The translations under genes were made by a program, and so were the position numbers. The notes beneath the pieces are model-generated. The model was not told the origin of the DNA. It searched no databases and saw only the letters and a list, made by a program, of their open reading frames with translations. This document shows, one piece after another, positions 7,007 to 16,122 of a stretch of 64,000 nucleotides of DNA. The DNA is from Blautia hansenii (lineage in GTDB: Bacteria > Bacillota > Clostridia > Lachnospirales > Lachnospiraceae), in assembly GCF_013304445.1 (NCBI RefSeq), contig NZ_JAAITA010000005.1, positions 1 to 64,000 of the forward strand, read 5' to 3'. How positions within the stretch are numbered: the first letter of the stretch is position 1; each line of letters begins with the position of its first letter.

Positions 7007-9508
7007 CTACTCTGCCCGCAGCAGCTCCACCACGCTTCTCTTGTTCCATATTTTATCCGTCATGGCGGAAATGCACACAGACAAGAAAAGGGAAATCCCA
7101 AACACTACCAGCGCAGGAACCAGAGTAAAATGGTATTTCATATACCAGATTCCTGCAGTAATTCCTTTTACCAGGGTCATGGACAAAATCGCGCTGATAA
7201 AAAGCCCCATCATTCCTGCCAGCACTGCATAAAGCACTCCTTCACAAATCATCAGCTTTCTGAGCTGCTTTTTCGTCATGCCGATGCTTCTCATGGCAGC
7301 AAATTCTCTCTGTCTGGCAATTACACCTGTCAAAATCACGTTGACAAGATTTAAAGTTCCGATACTGCCCAGAATGACAGAAACCACAATTCCTACCATA
7401 CTAAACGTAGTCTTTATTTCCTTAAATTCTGCTTCCGCCGTCAATCGGGTAAGTACCGACAGATTGTTTCCCTCGGCAATCTTCTCCACCTTCTCATAAA
7501 GGGTATCAAAGGAACCTTCTTTTGCGTCAAAGAGGCAGTGAATCGGATTCTGCATTTCCGGAAACATCTGCAAAAATACCGACTCCGGAAAGGCTATGGC
7601 TTCATAACCGCCGCTGCTGTAGCTCATCTCCTGTGCCTGCTCCACTCCTACCACTGCCAGAACCGTATATTCCTTTACTGTTCCTTTGATTTCAGCTTCA
7701 ATAATATCACCTGCGTGAAATTCCTGTGCCTCATAATTATATTCTCCCGAATCTCCCAGACTGCCCGCCATCACTACATAATCTCCGCTGCAAAGTTTTT
7801 CATAATCCATCGTTCCCTCTATTACAGCTGCTCTGGCCAATGCATTTTCATTGTATCCATATAACATGCGATTTCGTTCAAAAACCTGGCTGTTTTCTGA
7901 TGTTTCTTTTCCGTTCACACGGAGGATCTTTCCCAAATCCTCTCTTTTTTCCGTCCTCTTTTCTTCCGGAAGCATATATGTATACACTTTTCCAAAATCC
8001 TGTACGCCTTCCAGATTTTCCAGTTCTCTTACAGCACTCCCCTTCACCACTTTTTTGTACTCCTCTGTACCAGGCTTCAGAAAGTCCCTGCTGCGAACAT
8101 CAATATCAGAAATTACCATTCCCTCCACAAACGTTTTCTCATCCATATTGCCGGTATAATTTAAAGCGCAGTTTAAAAGTACGGCGCTGAAAGAAAGGGA
8201 TAATACTACCAACAGCGTCTTTCCCTTATTTCTGCTTAAATTGGCCACCGCCATGGCCCCCAGCGGAAAACGGGTTTCTTTTCCTCTTCTGTGGGTCTGC
8301 TTATTTTGCACACCGCTCTGATATTTCAATGCTTCCACAGGAGAAATTCTTCCTGCAATCTTTCCCGGTCTGCTGCAGCTGATACGCACCGTTACAAAAG
8401 TAAACAGCGCGGCCAGCAGCCATATCCACCAGGAGGGAACGATAAACTCTGTTTCCGCAAAATTTGTACTTGCCATAACCAGGGGCAGCAGTCCATTTCC
8501 CAAAAGCCATCCAAGTACCAGTCCTGCGGGAATTCCCACCAGAGAGAGGATACTTCCCTGCCGGATAATCATGTAACGAATCTGTTTCGGCGAAGTTCCA
8601 ATGGTTTTTAACTGTCCATACAAGCGAATGTCTTTCTCCACAGAAATTTTAAAAATATTGTAAATGACCAGATAACCGGCAAACAAAATCAGCAGAATCC
8701 CGATTCCTATCAATATTATAGTCTGGGGAGACTGTTGTGTAGACTGCTCGTAAGCCGGGCTTACATGGTGAATCAGATATCCCTCCTCGCCTTGTTTGGC
8801 TTCCGGGTCATATCCCATTTTCTCAATCAGGTTATCCAGCCGCTCCTGTATATTTTTATCACTGTGAAAACTCCCCCTTACACTGTAGCTTTCCCCTTTT
8901 GTCTCCATCTTTTCAGCCAGTCCTTTGGAAATCAGCAGGGAGGCGTTCTGCTCATGACTCCTTCCTTCCCAGACACCGCAAAGGGTCATTTTCTTTTCCA
9001 GCTTTTCCTCTCCTATAGAATACTGCAAAGTAACGGTGCTGCCCGGTTTGGGGGAAACTCCCAACAGCTTAAGAATTTCCGTATCACAGGCAATTTCATT
9101 CTCCTTTTTAGGATAATGCCCCTCTGTTAACTCCATAAAACTGTTTTTTGCCGTAGTTTCATCTACCCATCCTGCCACTGCGTGAATGTTTCTCAGTTCC
9201 TGGTTATTTACATTAGCCACATAGTGCTCTACTCCGGCTTCTGAAAACACGGAATCCTTTGCCAGAGTCTCTGCTTCTTCTTTTGACAGACCTTTTAAGG
9301 ACACCATAAAACGGCTTCCTGCCTGACGAAGCATCTGATTTTTCATGGATACCTGCGTACCTTCCATAACCGTAGTCAGCCCCATAAAAAGAACCGCCGT
9401 CAAAATAATGGCAAGTACCGCAATCCCATTTCTGCTTTTATTGGCTTTCAGGCAGCTTCCCGACAAGTTTTTCATAAACTTCCGATTGTTATTTTCCAAC
9501 AGCTTCAT
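7007..9508 (-). CDS. FtsX-like ABC transporter permease (large, two FtsX domains)
   Basis: An 833-residue permease. TM1 lies near residues 25-50 (GIAVLAIILTAVLFMGL), then a long extracytoplasmic domain, an FtsX core (near 255-365), a second TM and extracytoplasmic domain (near 415-690), and a C-terminal FtsX core (FREFAAMRSIGMTKKQLRKL-type coupling helix near 755). This duplicated layout is typical of Firmicute exporters of the YknZ/BceB/SalY group acting on peptides, lipids or antibiotics. The frame extends upstream into the ATPase gene; the ATG at 9508 follows AGGAAG and is preferred. It forms an operon with the ATPase and sits beside a two-component system. Confidence 0.87.
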   Translation of the reverse strand: MKLLENNNRKFMKNLSGSCLKANKSRNGIAVLAIILTAVLFMGLTTVMEGTQVSMKNQMLRQAGSRFMVSLKGLSKEEAETLAKDSVFSEAGVEHYVANVNNQELRNIHAVAGWVDETTAKNSFMELTEGHYPKKENEIACDTEILKLLGVSPKPGSTVTLQYSIGEEKLEKKMTLCGVWEGRSHEQNASLLISKGLAEKMETKGESYSVRGSFHSDKNIQERLDNLIEKMGYDPEAKQGEEGYLIHHVSPAYEQSTQQSPQTIILIGIGILLILFAGYLVIYNIFKISVEKDIRLYGQLKTIGTSPKQIRYMIIRQGSILSLVGIPAGLVLGWLLGNGLLPLVMASTNFAETEFIVPSWWIWLLAALFTFVTVRISCSRPGKIAGRISPVEALKYQSGVQNKQTHRRGKETRFPLGAMAVANLSRNKGKTLLVVLSLSFSAVLLNCALNYTGNMDEKTFVEGMVISDIDVRSRDFLKPGTEEYKKVVKGSAVRELENLEGVQDFGKVYTYMLPEEKRTEKREDLGKILRVNGKETSENSQVFERNRMLYGYNENALARAAVIEGTMDYEKLCSGDYVVMAGSLGDSGEYNYEAQEFHAGDIIEAEIKGTVKEYTVLAVVGVEQAQEMSYSSGGYEAIAFPESVFLQMFPEMQNPIHCLFDAKEGSFDTLYEKVEKIAEGNNLSVLTRLTAEAEFKEIKTTFSMVGIVVSVILGSIGTLNLVNVILTGVIARQREFAAMRSIGMTKKQLRKLMICEGVLYAVLAGMMGLFISAILSMTLVKGITAGIWYMKYHFTLVPALVVFGISLFLSVCISAMTDKIWNKRSVVELLRAE

Positions 9509-9521
9509 ACTTCCTGCCCCC

Positions 9522-10190
9522 TTATTCTGTAATCTTTCCGTCTTCAATATGAAGCATTCTGTCCGCTATCTGAGCCAATTCCGGATTGTGGGTAATCATC
9601 ACCAGCGTCTGCCCAAACTCCGTTGTAGTCATTTTTAAAAGCTGCATGACCTCCAAGGAGGTGCGGGTATCCAGATTACCGGTAGGTTCATCTGCTAACA
9701 AAATAGCTGGTTTTGCCGCTAACGCTCTGGCAATGGCTACTCTCTGCTGCTGTCCTCCGGAAAGATTATTCGGCAGATTATCCAGTTTTTCCTCCAAATG
9801 CAGAACCCTGATAATTTCCTTTACATAGGTTCTGTCTACCTTGTTCCCATCCAGTTCTATCGGCAGCACAATGTTCTGATATACATTCAGAATGGGCACC
9901 AGATTGTAATTTTGAAATACAAAACCAATATTCCTTCTGCGAAAAACCGTAAGCTGCTCATCATTCATTTTTGCAATTTCTTTTCCTCTGATTTTCACAC
10001 TTCCCGAGGTGGGAACGTCCAAACCGCCCAGCATATTAAGCATAGTAGATTTTCCGCTGCCTGATGTACCAATTACAGATACAAATTCCCCTTTTTCCAC
10101 TGCAACGCTTACTCCATCCAGGGCTTTTGTCACATTTGTCCCCTGTCCGTAATATTTTTTCAAATCCTTTGTTTCTAAAATATAATCCAT
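9522..10190 (-). CDS. ABC transporter ATP-binding protein (MacB/LolD type)
   Basis: A 222-residue ATPase. Walker A GTSGSGKST is at residues 41-49, then the Q-loop FVFQNYNLVP, signature LSGGQQQR, Walker B ILLADEPTGNLD and the switch histidine in ITHNP. The subgroup is that of lipoprotein/antimicrobial-peptide exporters pairing with FtsX-like permeases. The ATG at 10190 has AAGGAAGG upstream; the 13 earlier codons lack a ribosome binding site. It is first in a two-gene operon, 13 nt before the permease, and downstream of a response regulator/kinase pair that probably controls it. Confidence 0.93.
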   Translation of the reverse strand: MDYILETKDLKKYYGQGTNVTKALDGVSVAVEKGEFVSVIGTSGSGKSTMLNMLGGLDVPTSGSVKIRGKEIAKMNDEQLTVFRRRNIGFVFQNYNLVPILNVYQNIVLPIELDGNKVDRTYVKEIIRVLHLEEKLDNLPNNLSGGQQQRVAIARALAAKPAILLADEPTGNLDTRTSLEVMQLLKMTTTEFGQTLVMITHNPELAQIADRMLHIEDGKITE

Positions 10191-10231
10191 CTTAGTACCT
10201 TCCTTTCCTTTGATGCTATCAGCATACAAAA

Positions 10232-10279
10232 AAATTATCTCAAACTGTTCTCAAAAAAGTAACAGAATTGAGATAATTT
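10232..10279 (-). terminator. Hairpin between the two-component and ABC operons
   Basis: AAATTATCTCAA (10232-10243) pairs perfectly with TTGAGATAATTT (10268-10279), with an inner CTGTT/AACAG stem. On the minus strand it is followed by seven T, consistent with termination of the kinase transcript. It also contains a TCTCAAA direct repeat (10238 and 10249) with 11-bp spacing that may be the response-regulator site for the ABC promoter. Confidence 0.6.
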
Positions 10280-10291
10280 CTTTTTCTGCTT

Positions 10292-11233
10292 TCACTGCTC
10301 TACAGGCAGGTGGATACAAATAGCCGTTCCTTCTCCAACTCTGGAGTGGGCTTCCACAAAACCTTTCTGGAGCATGACAATCTCTCTGGTCAGATAAAGC
10401 CCAATGCCTACACCTTCTGTCTCTGCAGACTCCGGTTCCCTGTAAAAACGTTTAAAAATATGGGGAAGTCTGTCTTCCGGAATACCTCTTCCATTGTCCC
10501 GGATTTTTATTCTCACGAAAAAATCTGTCTTTTCCGCTGAAATCCACAATTTTCCTCCCTGTCCGGTGTACTTAATGGCATTGTCCAGCACATTAAACAC
10601 GGCTTCCTGTGTCCATCTTTTATCAAAATACGCCCGAAGGCTTTCCTCACAGGAAACTTGGATTTCAATTCCTTTTTCCTCTGCCTTTAAGGCAGCATCA
10701 CAGATAGCCCTTGCCAGAAGTTCATAGACAGAATGTTCTTTTGGCTGCACCTTAATCAGTCCTGTTTCCATTCGGGACATTCGAATCATGCTCTGCATAA
10801 AAAACTCCAGCTTATCAACCTGATGTTCCGAGGCCTGGAGAAATCTCTCCCTCTGGTCTTCAGAAATCCCCCTTCTCTCCAGAAGATTGTGATACATACG
10901 AATACCTGCGATAGGAGTCTTTACCTGATGGGAAATGTCGGAAATCATGGATTCCAGTTGTTCTCTCTGGCGAAGGTTTTCCTCCGATTTCATTTCTATG
11001 ATTTCATAAAGGCGACGCATTCTCATCTGAATTTTACCCATCAGCGTTTCCTGACTTTCCTGGAATACAATATTCCTCTTGCCTGCAATCATGGCTTCCA
11101 GGCATTCCATGATTTGTGAAGTATACGAAAGAACTCCCCTTCTGGCATAAAACACCAGAAACAGCCCAAAGAGAAAAAAGAAAAAAGAAAACGCCAGCAA
11201 AATAATTTCCACTTTTATTTCCCGCCTTTCCAC
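10292..11233 (-). CDS. Sensor histidine kinase paired with the ABC exporter
   Basis: A 313-residue kinase with one clear N-terminal TM (residues 9-30), a short cytoplasmic linker, a dimerisation/phosphoacceptor domain with H102 in ISHQVKTP, and an HATPase_c domain (N box NVLDNAIKYT, G1 DNGRGIPE, F box IFKRFYR, G2 GVGIGLYL). There is almost no sensory extracytoplasmic domain, so it may sense through the membrane or through the partner ABC transporter, as bacitracin-type systems do (family knowledge; inference here). It overlaps the response regulator by 19 nt, indicating coupled translation. Confidence 0.9.
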   Translation of the reverse strand: MERREIKVEIILLAFSFFFFLFGLFLVFYARRGVLSYTSQIMECLEAMIAGKRNIVFQESQETLMGKIQMRMRRLYEIIEMKSEENLRQREQLESMISDISHQVKTPIAGIRMYHNLLERRGISEDQRERFLQASEHQVDKLEFFMQSMIRMSRMETGLIKVQPKEHSVYELLARAICDAALKAEEKGIEIQVSCEESLRAYFDKRWTQEAVFNVLDNAIKYTGQGGKLWISAEKTDFFVRIKIRDNGRGIPEDRLPHIFKRFYREPESAETEGVGIGLYLTREIVMLQKGFVEAHSRVGEGTAICIHLPVEQ

Positions 11234-11892
11234 TGATACCCCATTCCATACAAAGTTTTAATGTAAGAGCGCACAGGGGTTTCTATCTTCTTTCTTAAAC
11301 GGTTGATATTGACAGCCACTGTATGTTCATCCACAAAGCTCCCGCCCTGGTCCCAGATTTTTTCCAGCAGCAGCCCTTTTGTCATCACCCGGTCTGCATT
11401 GGCAATAAGAAGCCGTAAAATCCGATATTCCGTGGGCGTCATAGAAAGGCTTTCTTCGCCTTTTACAGCCGTCATTTTATCAAAATCTATTTTCAGATAT
11501 CCATCGTCATACACAGCCCTGTCTGCCGTCTTTCCACTTTTCCGCAGAGCTGCCTGAATTCTCCTGTGCAGAATGGGCATTTTAAAAGGTTTTGTGATAT
11601 AATCATCCGCACCGCAGTCAAAGCCCTTCATCTCGTCCCGTTCCATATCCCTGGCTGTGAGAAAAATAACGGGAATATCCTGTTCTGCCTTTACGGCCCT
11701 GCAGAAATCAAAGCCGTCCCCATCGGGCAGATTCCCGTCCAGCAAAATCAAATCCACTTCTTCCCGTGTAAGAATCTCCATGCCCTCTCCCAATGTAAAT
11801 GCAGAACAGACCCGGTAATTTTCCAATTCCAAGTCACAGGTGAGCCCGGTATTTAAGTCTCTGTCATCCTCAATCAGCAATATCTTTTTCAT
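11215..11892 (-). CDS. OmpR/PhoB-family response regulator
   Basis: A 225-residue regulator. The receiver domain has the acidic pair D9/D10, phosphoacceptor D52 (LLDGNLPDGDG), T in FLTA and K in ITKPF; residues about 130-225 form a winged-helix trans_reg_C domain ending GMGYQWKGGK. It is first in the operon with its kinase and upstream of an ABC exporter operon. Its own promoter is TTGACC (11957-11962), 17 bp, TATGAT (11934-11939) on the minus strand. The likely target is the 11-bp-spaced TCTCAAA direct repeat at 10238-10255. Confidence 0.92.
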   Translation of the reverse strand: MKKILLIEDDRDLNTGLTCDLELENYRVCSAFTLGEGMEILTREEVDLILLDGNLPDGDGFDFCRAVKAEQDIPVIFLTARDMERDEMKGFDCGADDYITKPFKMPILHRRIQAALRKSGKTADRAVYDDGYLKIDFDKMTAVKGEESLSMTPTEYRILRLLIANADRVMTKGLLLEKIWDQGGSFVDEHTVAVNINRLRKKIETPVRSYIKTLYGMGYQWKGGK

Positions 11893-11933
11893 GTTCCTCC
11901 GTTCCCTTTTTCATCCTGTTTTTTCTATATTAC

Positions 11934-11962
11934 ATCATAGCATTTATGTTTTTCCCGGTCAA
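11934..11962 (-). promoter_or_regulatory. Promoter of the response regulator/kinase operon
   Basis: Minus-strand TTGACC, 17-bp spacer ending in TGC, then TATGAT: a TG-extended sigma-A promoter about 40 nt upstream of the response-regulator start. Confidence 0.55.
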
Positions 11963-12016
11963 AGGGTAAAAGTCGTTAAAATTTAAACAATTTTTATAAA
12001 ATCTATATTTTTTTTA

Positions 12017-12044
12017 TTGATTTATTGAGGTAAATATGTATAAT
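12017..12044 (+). promoter_or_regulatory. pckA promoter
   Basis: TTGATT (12017-12022), 16-bp spacer, TATAAT (12039-12044), in an AT-rich stretch. It gives a leader of roughly 100 nt before pckA. Confidence 0.6.
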
Positions 12045-12050
12045 AGAAAA

Positions 12051-12120
12051 GAGAACCAGGTTACTGGTTTCTCTGAAAAGGAATATCACGGAAGCCTGTT
12101 TTTCAGGCTGAATTCCGGTG
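12051..12120 (+). promoter_or_regulatory. Structured 5' leader of pckA (two hairpins)
   Basis: Two inverted repeats fill most of the leader: GAGAACCAG/CTGGTTTCTC (12051-12073), and CACGGAA-GCCTG pairing with CAGGC-TTCCGGTG (12087-12120) with a 4-nt bulge. No T-run follows, so these are not simple terminators. They may stabilise the mRNA or regulate it; no known riboswitch class was recognised. Confidence 0.45.
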
Positions 12121-12153
12121 ATTATTATGAAAGAAAAGAGAGGTACATGTAAG

Positions 12154-13758
12154 ATGGCAGAATTGAATTTAAGCAAGTACGGCATCACAGGAACGACTGA
12201 AATCGTTCACAATCCTTCTTATGAATTATTATTCGCTGAAGAAACAAAACCGGAACTGGAAGGTTTTGAAAAAGGTCAGGAAAGTGAACTTGGCGCAGTG
12301 AACGTAATGACAGGTGTATACACCGGACGTTCTCCTAAAGACAAATATATTGTTATGGATGAGAACTCCAAAGATACTGTATGGTGGACTTCTGACGAAT
12401 ACAAAAATGATAACCATCCGGCTTCACAGGAAGCATGGGCTACTGTAAAAGACCTGGCTATCAAAGAACTTTCCAATAAAAAACTGTACGTTGTAGACGC
12501 TTTCTGCGGCGCAAACAAAGATACCCGTATGGCTATCCGTTTCATCGTAGAAGTTGCTTGGCAGGCTCACTTTGTTACAAATATGTTTATCCAGCCTACA
12601 GCAGAAGAACTGGAAAACTTTGAGCCTGATTTCATCGTATACAACGCTTCCAAAGCAAAAGTAGAAAACTACAAAGAATTAGGATTAAACTCCGAAACAG
12701 CTGTTATGTTTAACATTACAAGCCGTGAGCAGGTTATCGTAAATACATGGTACGGCGGAGAAATGAAAAAAGGTATGTTCTCTATGATGAACTACTACCT
12801 GCCGTTAAAGGGTATCGCTTCCATGCACTGCTCTGCAAACACAGACTTAAACGGTGAAAACACAGCTATCTTCTTCGGTCTTTCCGGAACAGGTAAAACA
12901 ACTCTGTCCACAGACCCGAAACGTCTTCTTATCGGTGATGACGAACACGGCTGGGATGACAACGGCGTATTCAACTTTGAAGGCGGCTGCTACGCAAAAG
13001 TTATCGATCTGGATAAAGAATCCGAACCAGATATCTACAACGCAATCAAACGTAACGCTCTTCTTGAAAACGTTACTCTGGATTCCGAAGGAAAAATCGA
13101 CTTCACAGATAAGAGCGTAACAGAAAATACTCGTGTATCTTATCCGATTAACCATATTGAAAACATTGTTCGCCCTGTTTCTTCCGCACCGGCAGCAAAA
13201 GAAGTTATCTTCCTGTCTGCAGATGCATTTGGCGTACTGCCTCCAGTATCTATCCTGACACCGGAACAGACTCAGTACTACTTCCTGTCTGGATTTACAG
13301 CAAAACTGGCTGGTACAGAACGTGGAATCACAGAGCCTACACCAACTTTCTCAGCTTGCTTCGGCCAGGCTTTCCTGGAACTGCACCCAACAAAATATGC
13401 AGAAGAGCTTGTTAAGAAAATGGAACAGAGCGGCGCAAAAGCATACCTGGTAAATACAGGATGGAACGGAACAGGAAAACGTATCTCCATCAAAGATACC
13501 CGTGGTATCATCGATGCTATCTTAAACGGAGATATCTTAAACGCTCCTACTAAGAAGATTCCTCACTTCAACTTTGAAGTACCTACAGAACTTCCTGGTG
13601 TAGATTCTAACATCCTTGACCCACGCGATACTTATGCTGACGCTTCCGAATGGGAAACAAAAGCAAAAGACCTGGCTCAGAGATTCGTTAAGAACTTCGC
13701 TAAATACGAAGGAAACGAAGCTGGTAAAGCATTAGTTGCTGCTGGTCCTCAGGAATAA
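12154..13758 (+). CDS. pckA: Phosphoenolpyruvate carboxykinase (ATP)
   Basis: A 534-residue cytosolic enzyme interconverting oxaloacetate + ATP and PEP + CO2 + ADP. It has the substrate-binding [13 protein letters not shown], the kinase-1a loop [11 protein letters not shown], metal-binding GDDEHGW, and the adenine-binding region [10 protein letters not shown]. The length matches the ATP-dependent family (about 530). The ATG at 12154 follows GAGAGG; the 12 codons upstream in frame are leader. It is monocistronic, with a strong promoter, structured leader and downstream terminator. In gut fermenters this enzyme often works in the PEP-carboxylating direction for succinate/propionate metabolism or CO2 fixation (family knowledge). 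Confidence 0.97.
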   Translation: MAELNLSKYGITGTTEIVHNPSYELLFAEETKPELEGFEKGQESELGAVNVMTGVYTGRSPKDKYIVMDENSKDTVWWTSDEYKNDNHPASQEAWATVKDLAIKELSNKKLYVVDAFCGANKDTRMAIRFIVEVAWQAHFVTNMFIQPTAEELENFEPDFIVYNASKAKVENYKELGLNSETAVMFNITSREQVIVNTWYGGEMKKGMFSMMNYYLPLKGIASMHCSANTDLNGENTAIFFGLSGTGKTTLSTDPKRLLIGDDEHGWDDNGVFNFEGGCYAKVIDLDKESEPDIYNAIKRNALLENVTLDSEGKIDFTDKSVTENTRVSYPINHIENIVRPVSSAPAAKEVIFLSADAFGVLPPVSILTPEQTQYYFLSGFTAKLAGTERGITEPTPTFSACFGQAFLELHPTKYAEELVKKMEQSGAKAYLVNTGWNGTGKRISIKDTRGIIDAILNGDILNAPTKKIPHFNFEVPTELPGVDSNILDPRDTYADASEWETKAKDLAQRFVKNFAKYEGNEAGKALVAAGPQE

Positions 13759-13781
13759 TTTCTGAATAATTTAAAATTCTT

Positions 13782-13811
13782 AGAAAAAGGCTGCTGCGGC
13801 AGTCTTTTTCT
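13782..13811 (+). terminator. Rho-independent terminator of pckA
   Basis: AGAAAAAGgCTGC and GCAGtCTTTTTCT form a near-perfect stem around TGCG, ending in a U-tract, 23 nt after the pckA stop. Confidence 0.8.
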
Positions 13812-13838
13812 GTTTGTGTAAACGGCCTGTTCAAAAAA

Positions 13839-13881
13839 GGAATCCATAGACAGCTTCTGTTTTCCTGCTGTCTTGGATTCC
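13839..13881 (-). terminator. Rho-independent terminator of the DegV-argS-HIT operon
   Basis: GGAATCCA..GACAGC pairs with GCTGTC..GGATTCC around a 12-nt loop. On the minus strand the stem is followed by TTTTTT. It lies 24 nt after the HIT gene stop, in the convergent interval with pckA. Confidence 0.8.
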
Positions 13882-13905
13882 TCGTTCTTTTTCCATAACC
13901 TGAGA

Positions 13906-14331
13906 TTATTTCATAAGCACTTCTCTATATTTTTCCACCATATCCGCATACTCTGTTTCTGTCAGAGTTTTTTCAGCAGGATTCATGGCAAAGGTTCCGC
14001 CCCATTCATACTGGTCTTTATATTTCGGTACCAGATGAAAGTGCAGGTGATGCCCTGTATCTCCGTACGCTCCGTAATTCACTTTATCCGGGTGGAACAG
14101 CTGATGTACCGCCTGGGCTACTTTGTTAATATCTTCCATATAAGCTGCTCTCTCTTGTGCTGTCAGCTCTGTAATTTCGCTCACATGTTTCTTGTGGGCT
14201 ACAATCACTCTTCCCGGATGGCTCTGTTCTTTGAACAAATATACTTTAGAAGTCTCCAGTTCACATATTTTAATTCCGAAGGCATCTACCAGTGTTCCCT
14301 CCATGCAGTACGCGCAATTTGTATCTTTCAT
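13906..14331 (-). CDS. HIT-family nucleotide hydrolase/transferase
   Basis: A 141-residue protein with the histidine-triad motif H95-L-H97-F-H99 in the segment GHHLHFHLVPKY; the middle histidine would be the nucleophile on a nucleotide alpha-phosphate. An N-terminal CAYC pair (C6, C9) may bind zinc with later histidines, as in Hint-type proteins. Substrates of this family are nucleoside phosphoramidates or dinucleotides such as Ap4A. It is the last gene of the DegV-argS-HIT operon, 18 nt after argS. Linkage to an aminoacyl-tRNA synthetase fits removal of aminoacyl-adenylates (inference). Confidence 0.92.
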   Translation of the reverse strand: MKDTNCAYCMEGTLVDAFGIKICELETSKVYLFKEQSHPGRVIVAHKKHVSEITELTAQERAAYMEDINKVAQAVHQLFHPDKVNYGAYGDTGHHLHFHLVPKYKDQYEWGGTFAMNPAEKTLTETEYADMVEKYREVLMK

Positions 14332-14349
14332 ACTTGTCTCCTTTTCTCC

Positions 14350-16116
14350 TTACATTCTCTCCGGGGCGTCAAATCCCAGCAAATCAATACAGGTTTCCAG
14401 GACTTTCTCTGTCAAGGCCAGCAGACGAATCCAGGAAGTCTGTTTGCTTTGGTCTTCCTCTGCCAGAATTCTGGTGTTGTGATAAAAGCTGTTAAAAGCA
14501 TTTGCCAAATCATAAATATAGGAGCAGATTCTATGAGGCGCTTTTTCTTCAAAAGCAGGTTCAATAATGGAATTGAATCTGGAAAGTTCCAGCATCAATG
14601 TCTTTTCACTGTCGCTGACTGCACCCTGAATGCTTCCCTGTTCCGGATTTTTGCCTTCTTCTGCGTAACGGTTTAAGATAGACTTGATACGCACAATGGT
14701 ATACAAAATATACGGACCCGTATTGCCTTCAAAAGAAGTGAAACGGTCAATATCAAATACATAATCCTTGGAAGCCTGGTTAGACAAGTCTCCATATTTA
14801 ATGGCAGATAAGCCAACCAGCTGCGCCGTATGCTCTGCATTTTCGTCTTTTACACTGCGGTTTTCCACAATTTTTTTGTACATTTCTTCATTGATTTCCG
14901 CAATGAGACGTTCCAGACGCATAACACCGCCTTCTCTTGTCTTGAAAGGCTTTCCGTCTTTTCCATTCATGGTACCAAATCCCACAAAGGAAAGCTTTGT
15001 ATCTTCATCCACCATGTTCGCTTTCTTTGCACAGCGGAACACCTGTACAAAATGCAGTTCCTGACGTTTATCCACCACATAAATAATTTCATCCGGATGA
15101 AAATCTTCCATACGCTGCACAATCGTGGCCAAATCGGTGGTATTGTACAGAGACGCACCGTCTGATTTTAAAATCATACACGGCGGGATTTCTTTTGTGT
15201 CAGACTCCTCTTTCACATCTACCACCAGGGCGCCCTGGTCCATATACGCATATCCGTTGTCCTTCAGGTATTTTACCATATCCGGAATGTAGGCGTCTGC
15301 GTCAGCCTCACCTTTCCAGAGGTCAAAATCTACTTTTAATTTGGCATAGTTCTTCTTCAAATCTGCCACAGACACTTCCATAATGTGTTTCCACAGGGCA
15401 CGATACCCTCTTCTGCCCTGCTGCAGCTGCAGAGTCGCTTCTAAGGCTTCACTTTTATAAGCTTCATCTTCTTTGGATTTGCCGCTGGCTGTTGGATAGA
15501 TTTCCTCCAGTTCGCTTACGGTAAATGGTGGTTCTTTAGGATATTCTCCTTCATAGCTTTCATCAAAGTACACCAAATCCGGCTGTCTTTTGGACAGTTC
15601 TGTAATAATCAGCCCCATCTGCAGACCCCAGTCTCCCAGATGTACATCACCAATCACTTTATGTCCCAGAAAACGTCCCATTCTCTTAATACTTTCACCA
15701 ATAATTGCGGAACGCAGATGTCCTACATGAAGCGGTTTTGCCACGTTTGGTCCGCCGTAGTCGATGACAATGGTTTTGGGCTCTTTACTCTCTTCTACAG
15801 ACAGTTTGTTATCTTCCAGCATGTCATTTAAATACCCTGCCAGATAGTTTTTGCTTATCTTGATATTGATAAATCCCGGATTGACAGCCTCTATGGTTTC
15901 AAAGATTTCACTGTTCTGCAGTTTTTCCACCACATCGTTTGCAATCATAATGGGGGCTTTTTTATATGTTTTCGCTGCCGCCATGGCGCCGTTGCACTGG
16001 TATTCACAGAGGTCCGGACGATTGGAAACCGTTGCCTTTGCAAATTTTTCATCATATCCGGCTGCCAGAAATGCCTCTTTTAATACTGCTTCTATATGTT
16101 CAACAATTCTCTTCAT
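14350..16116 (-). CDS. argS: Arginyl-tRNA synthetase
   Basis: A 588-residue class I synthetase charging tRNA-Arg. An N-terminal Arg-tRNA additional domain (residues 1-90) is followed by the HIGH motif as HVGH (130-133, within GGPNVAKPLHVGHLRSA), the catalytic core with GTMNGKDGKPFKTREGG in the place of KMSKS, and a C-terminal DALR anticodon-binding domain ending LLGFDAPERM. The length is typical. It starts 6 nt after the DegV gene and shares its promoter. No T-box was seen upstream. Confidence 0.97.
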   Translation of the reverse strand: MKRIVEHIEAVLKEAFLAAGYDEKFAKATVSNRPDLCEYQCNGAMAAAKTYKKAPIMIANDVVEKLQNSEIFETIEAVNPGFINIKISKNYLAGYLNDMLEDNKLSVEESKEPKTIVIDYGGPNVAKPLHVGHLRSAIIGESIKRMGRFLGHKVIGDVHLGDWGLQMGLIITELSKRQPDLVYFDESYEGEYPKEPPFTVSELEEIYPTASGKSKEDEAYKSEALEATLQLQQGRRGYRALWKHIMEVSVADLKKNYAKLKVDFDLWKGEADADAYIPDMVKYLKDNGYAYMDQGALVVDVKEESDTKEIPPCMILKSDGASLYNTTDLATIVQRMEDFHPDEIIYVVDKRQELHFVQVFRCAKKANMVDEDTKLSFVGFGTMNGKDGKPFKTREGGVMRLERLIAEINEEMYKKIVENRSVKDENAEHTAQLVGLSAIKYGDLSNQASKDYVFDIDRFTSFEGNTGPYILYTIVRIKSILNRYAEEGKNPEQGSIQGAVSDSEKTLMLELSRFNSIIEPAFEEKAPHRICSYIYDLANAFNSFYHNTRILAEEDQSKQTSWIRLLALTEKVLETCIDLLGFDAPERM

Positions 16117-16122
16117 GTACTT

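Noticed and set aside
13873-14676. A 267-codon plus-strand open frame across the HIT and argS ends
   Set aside because: It covers a strong terminator and two well-supported minus-strand genes, and has no family likeness.
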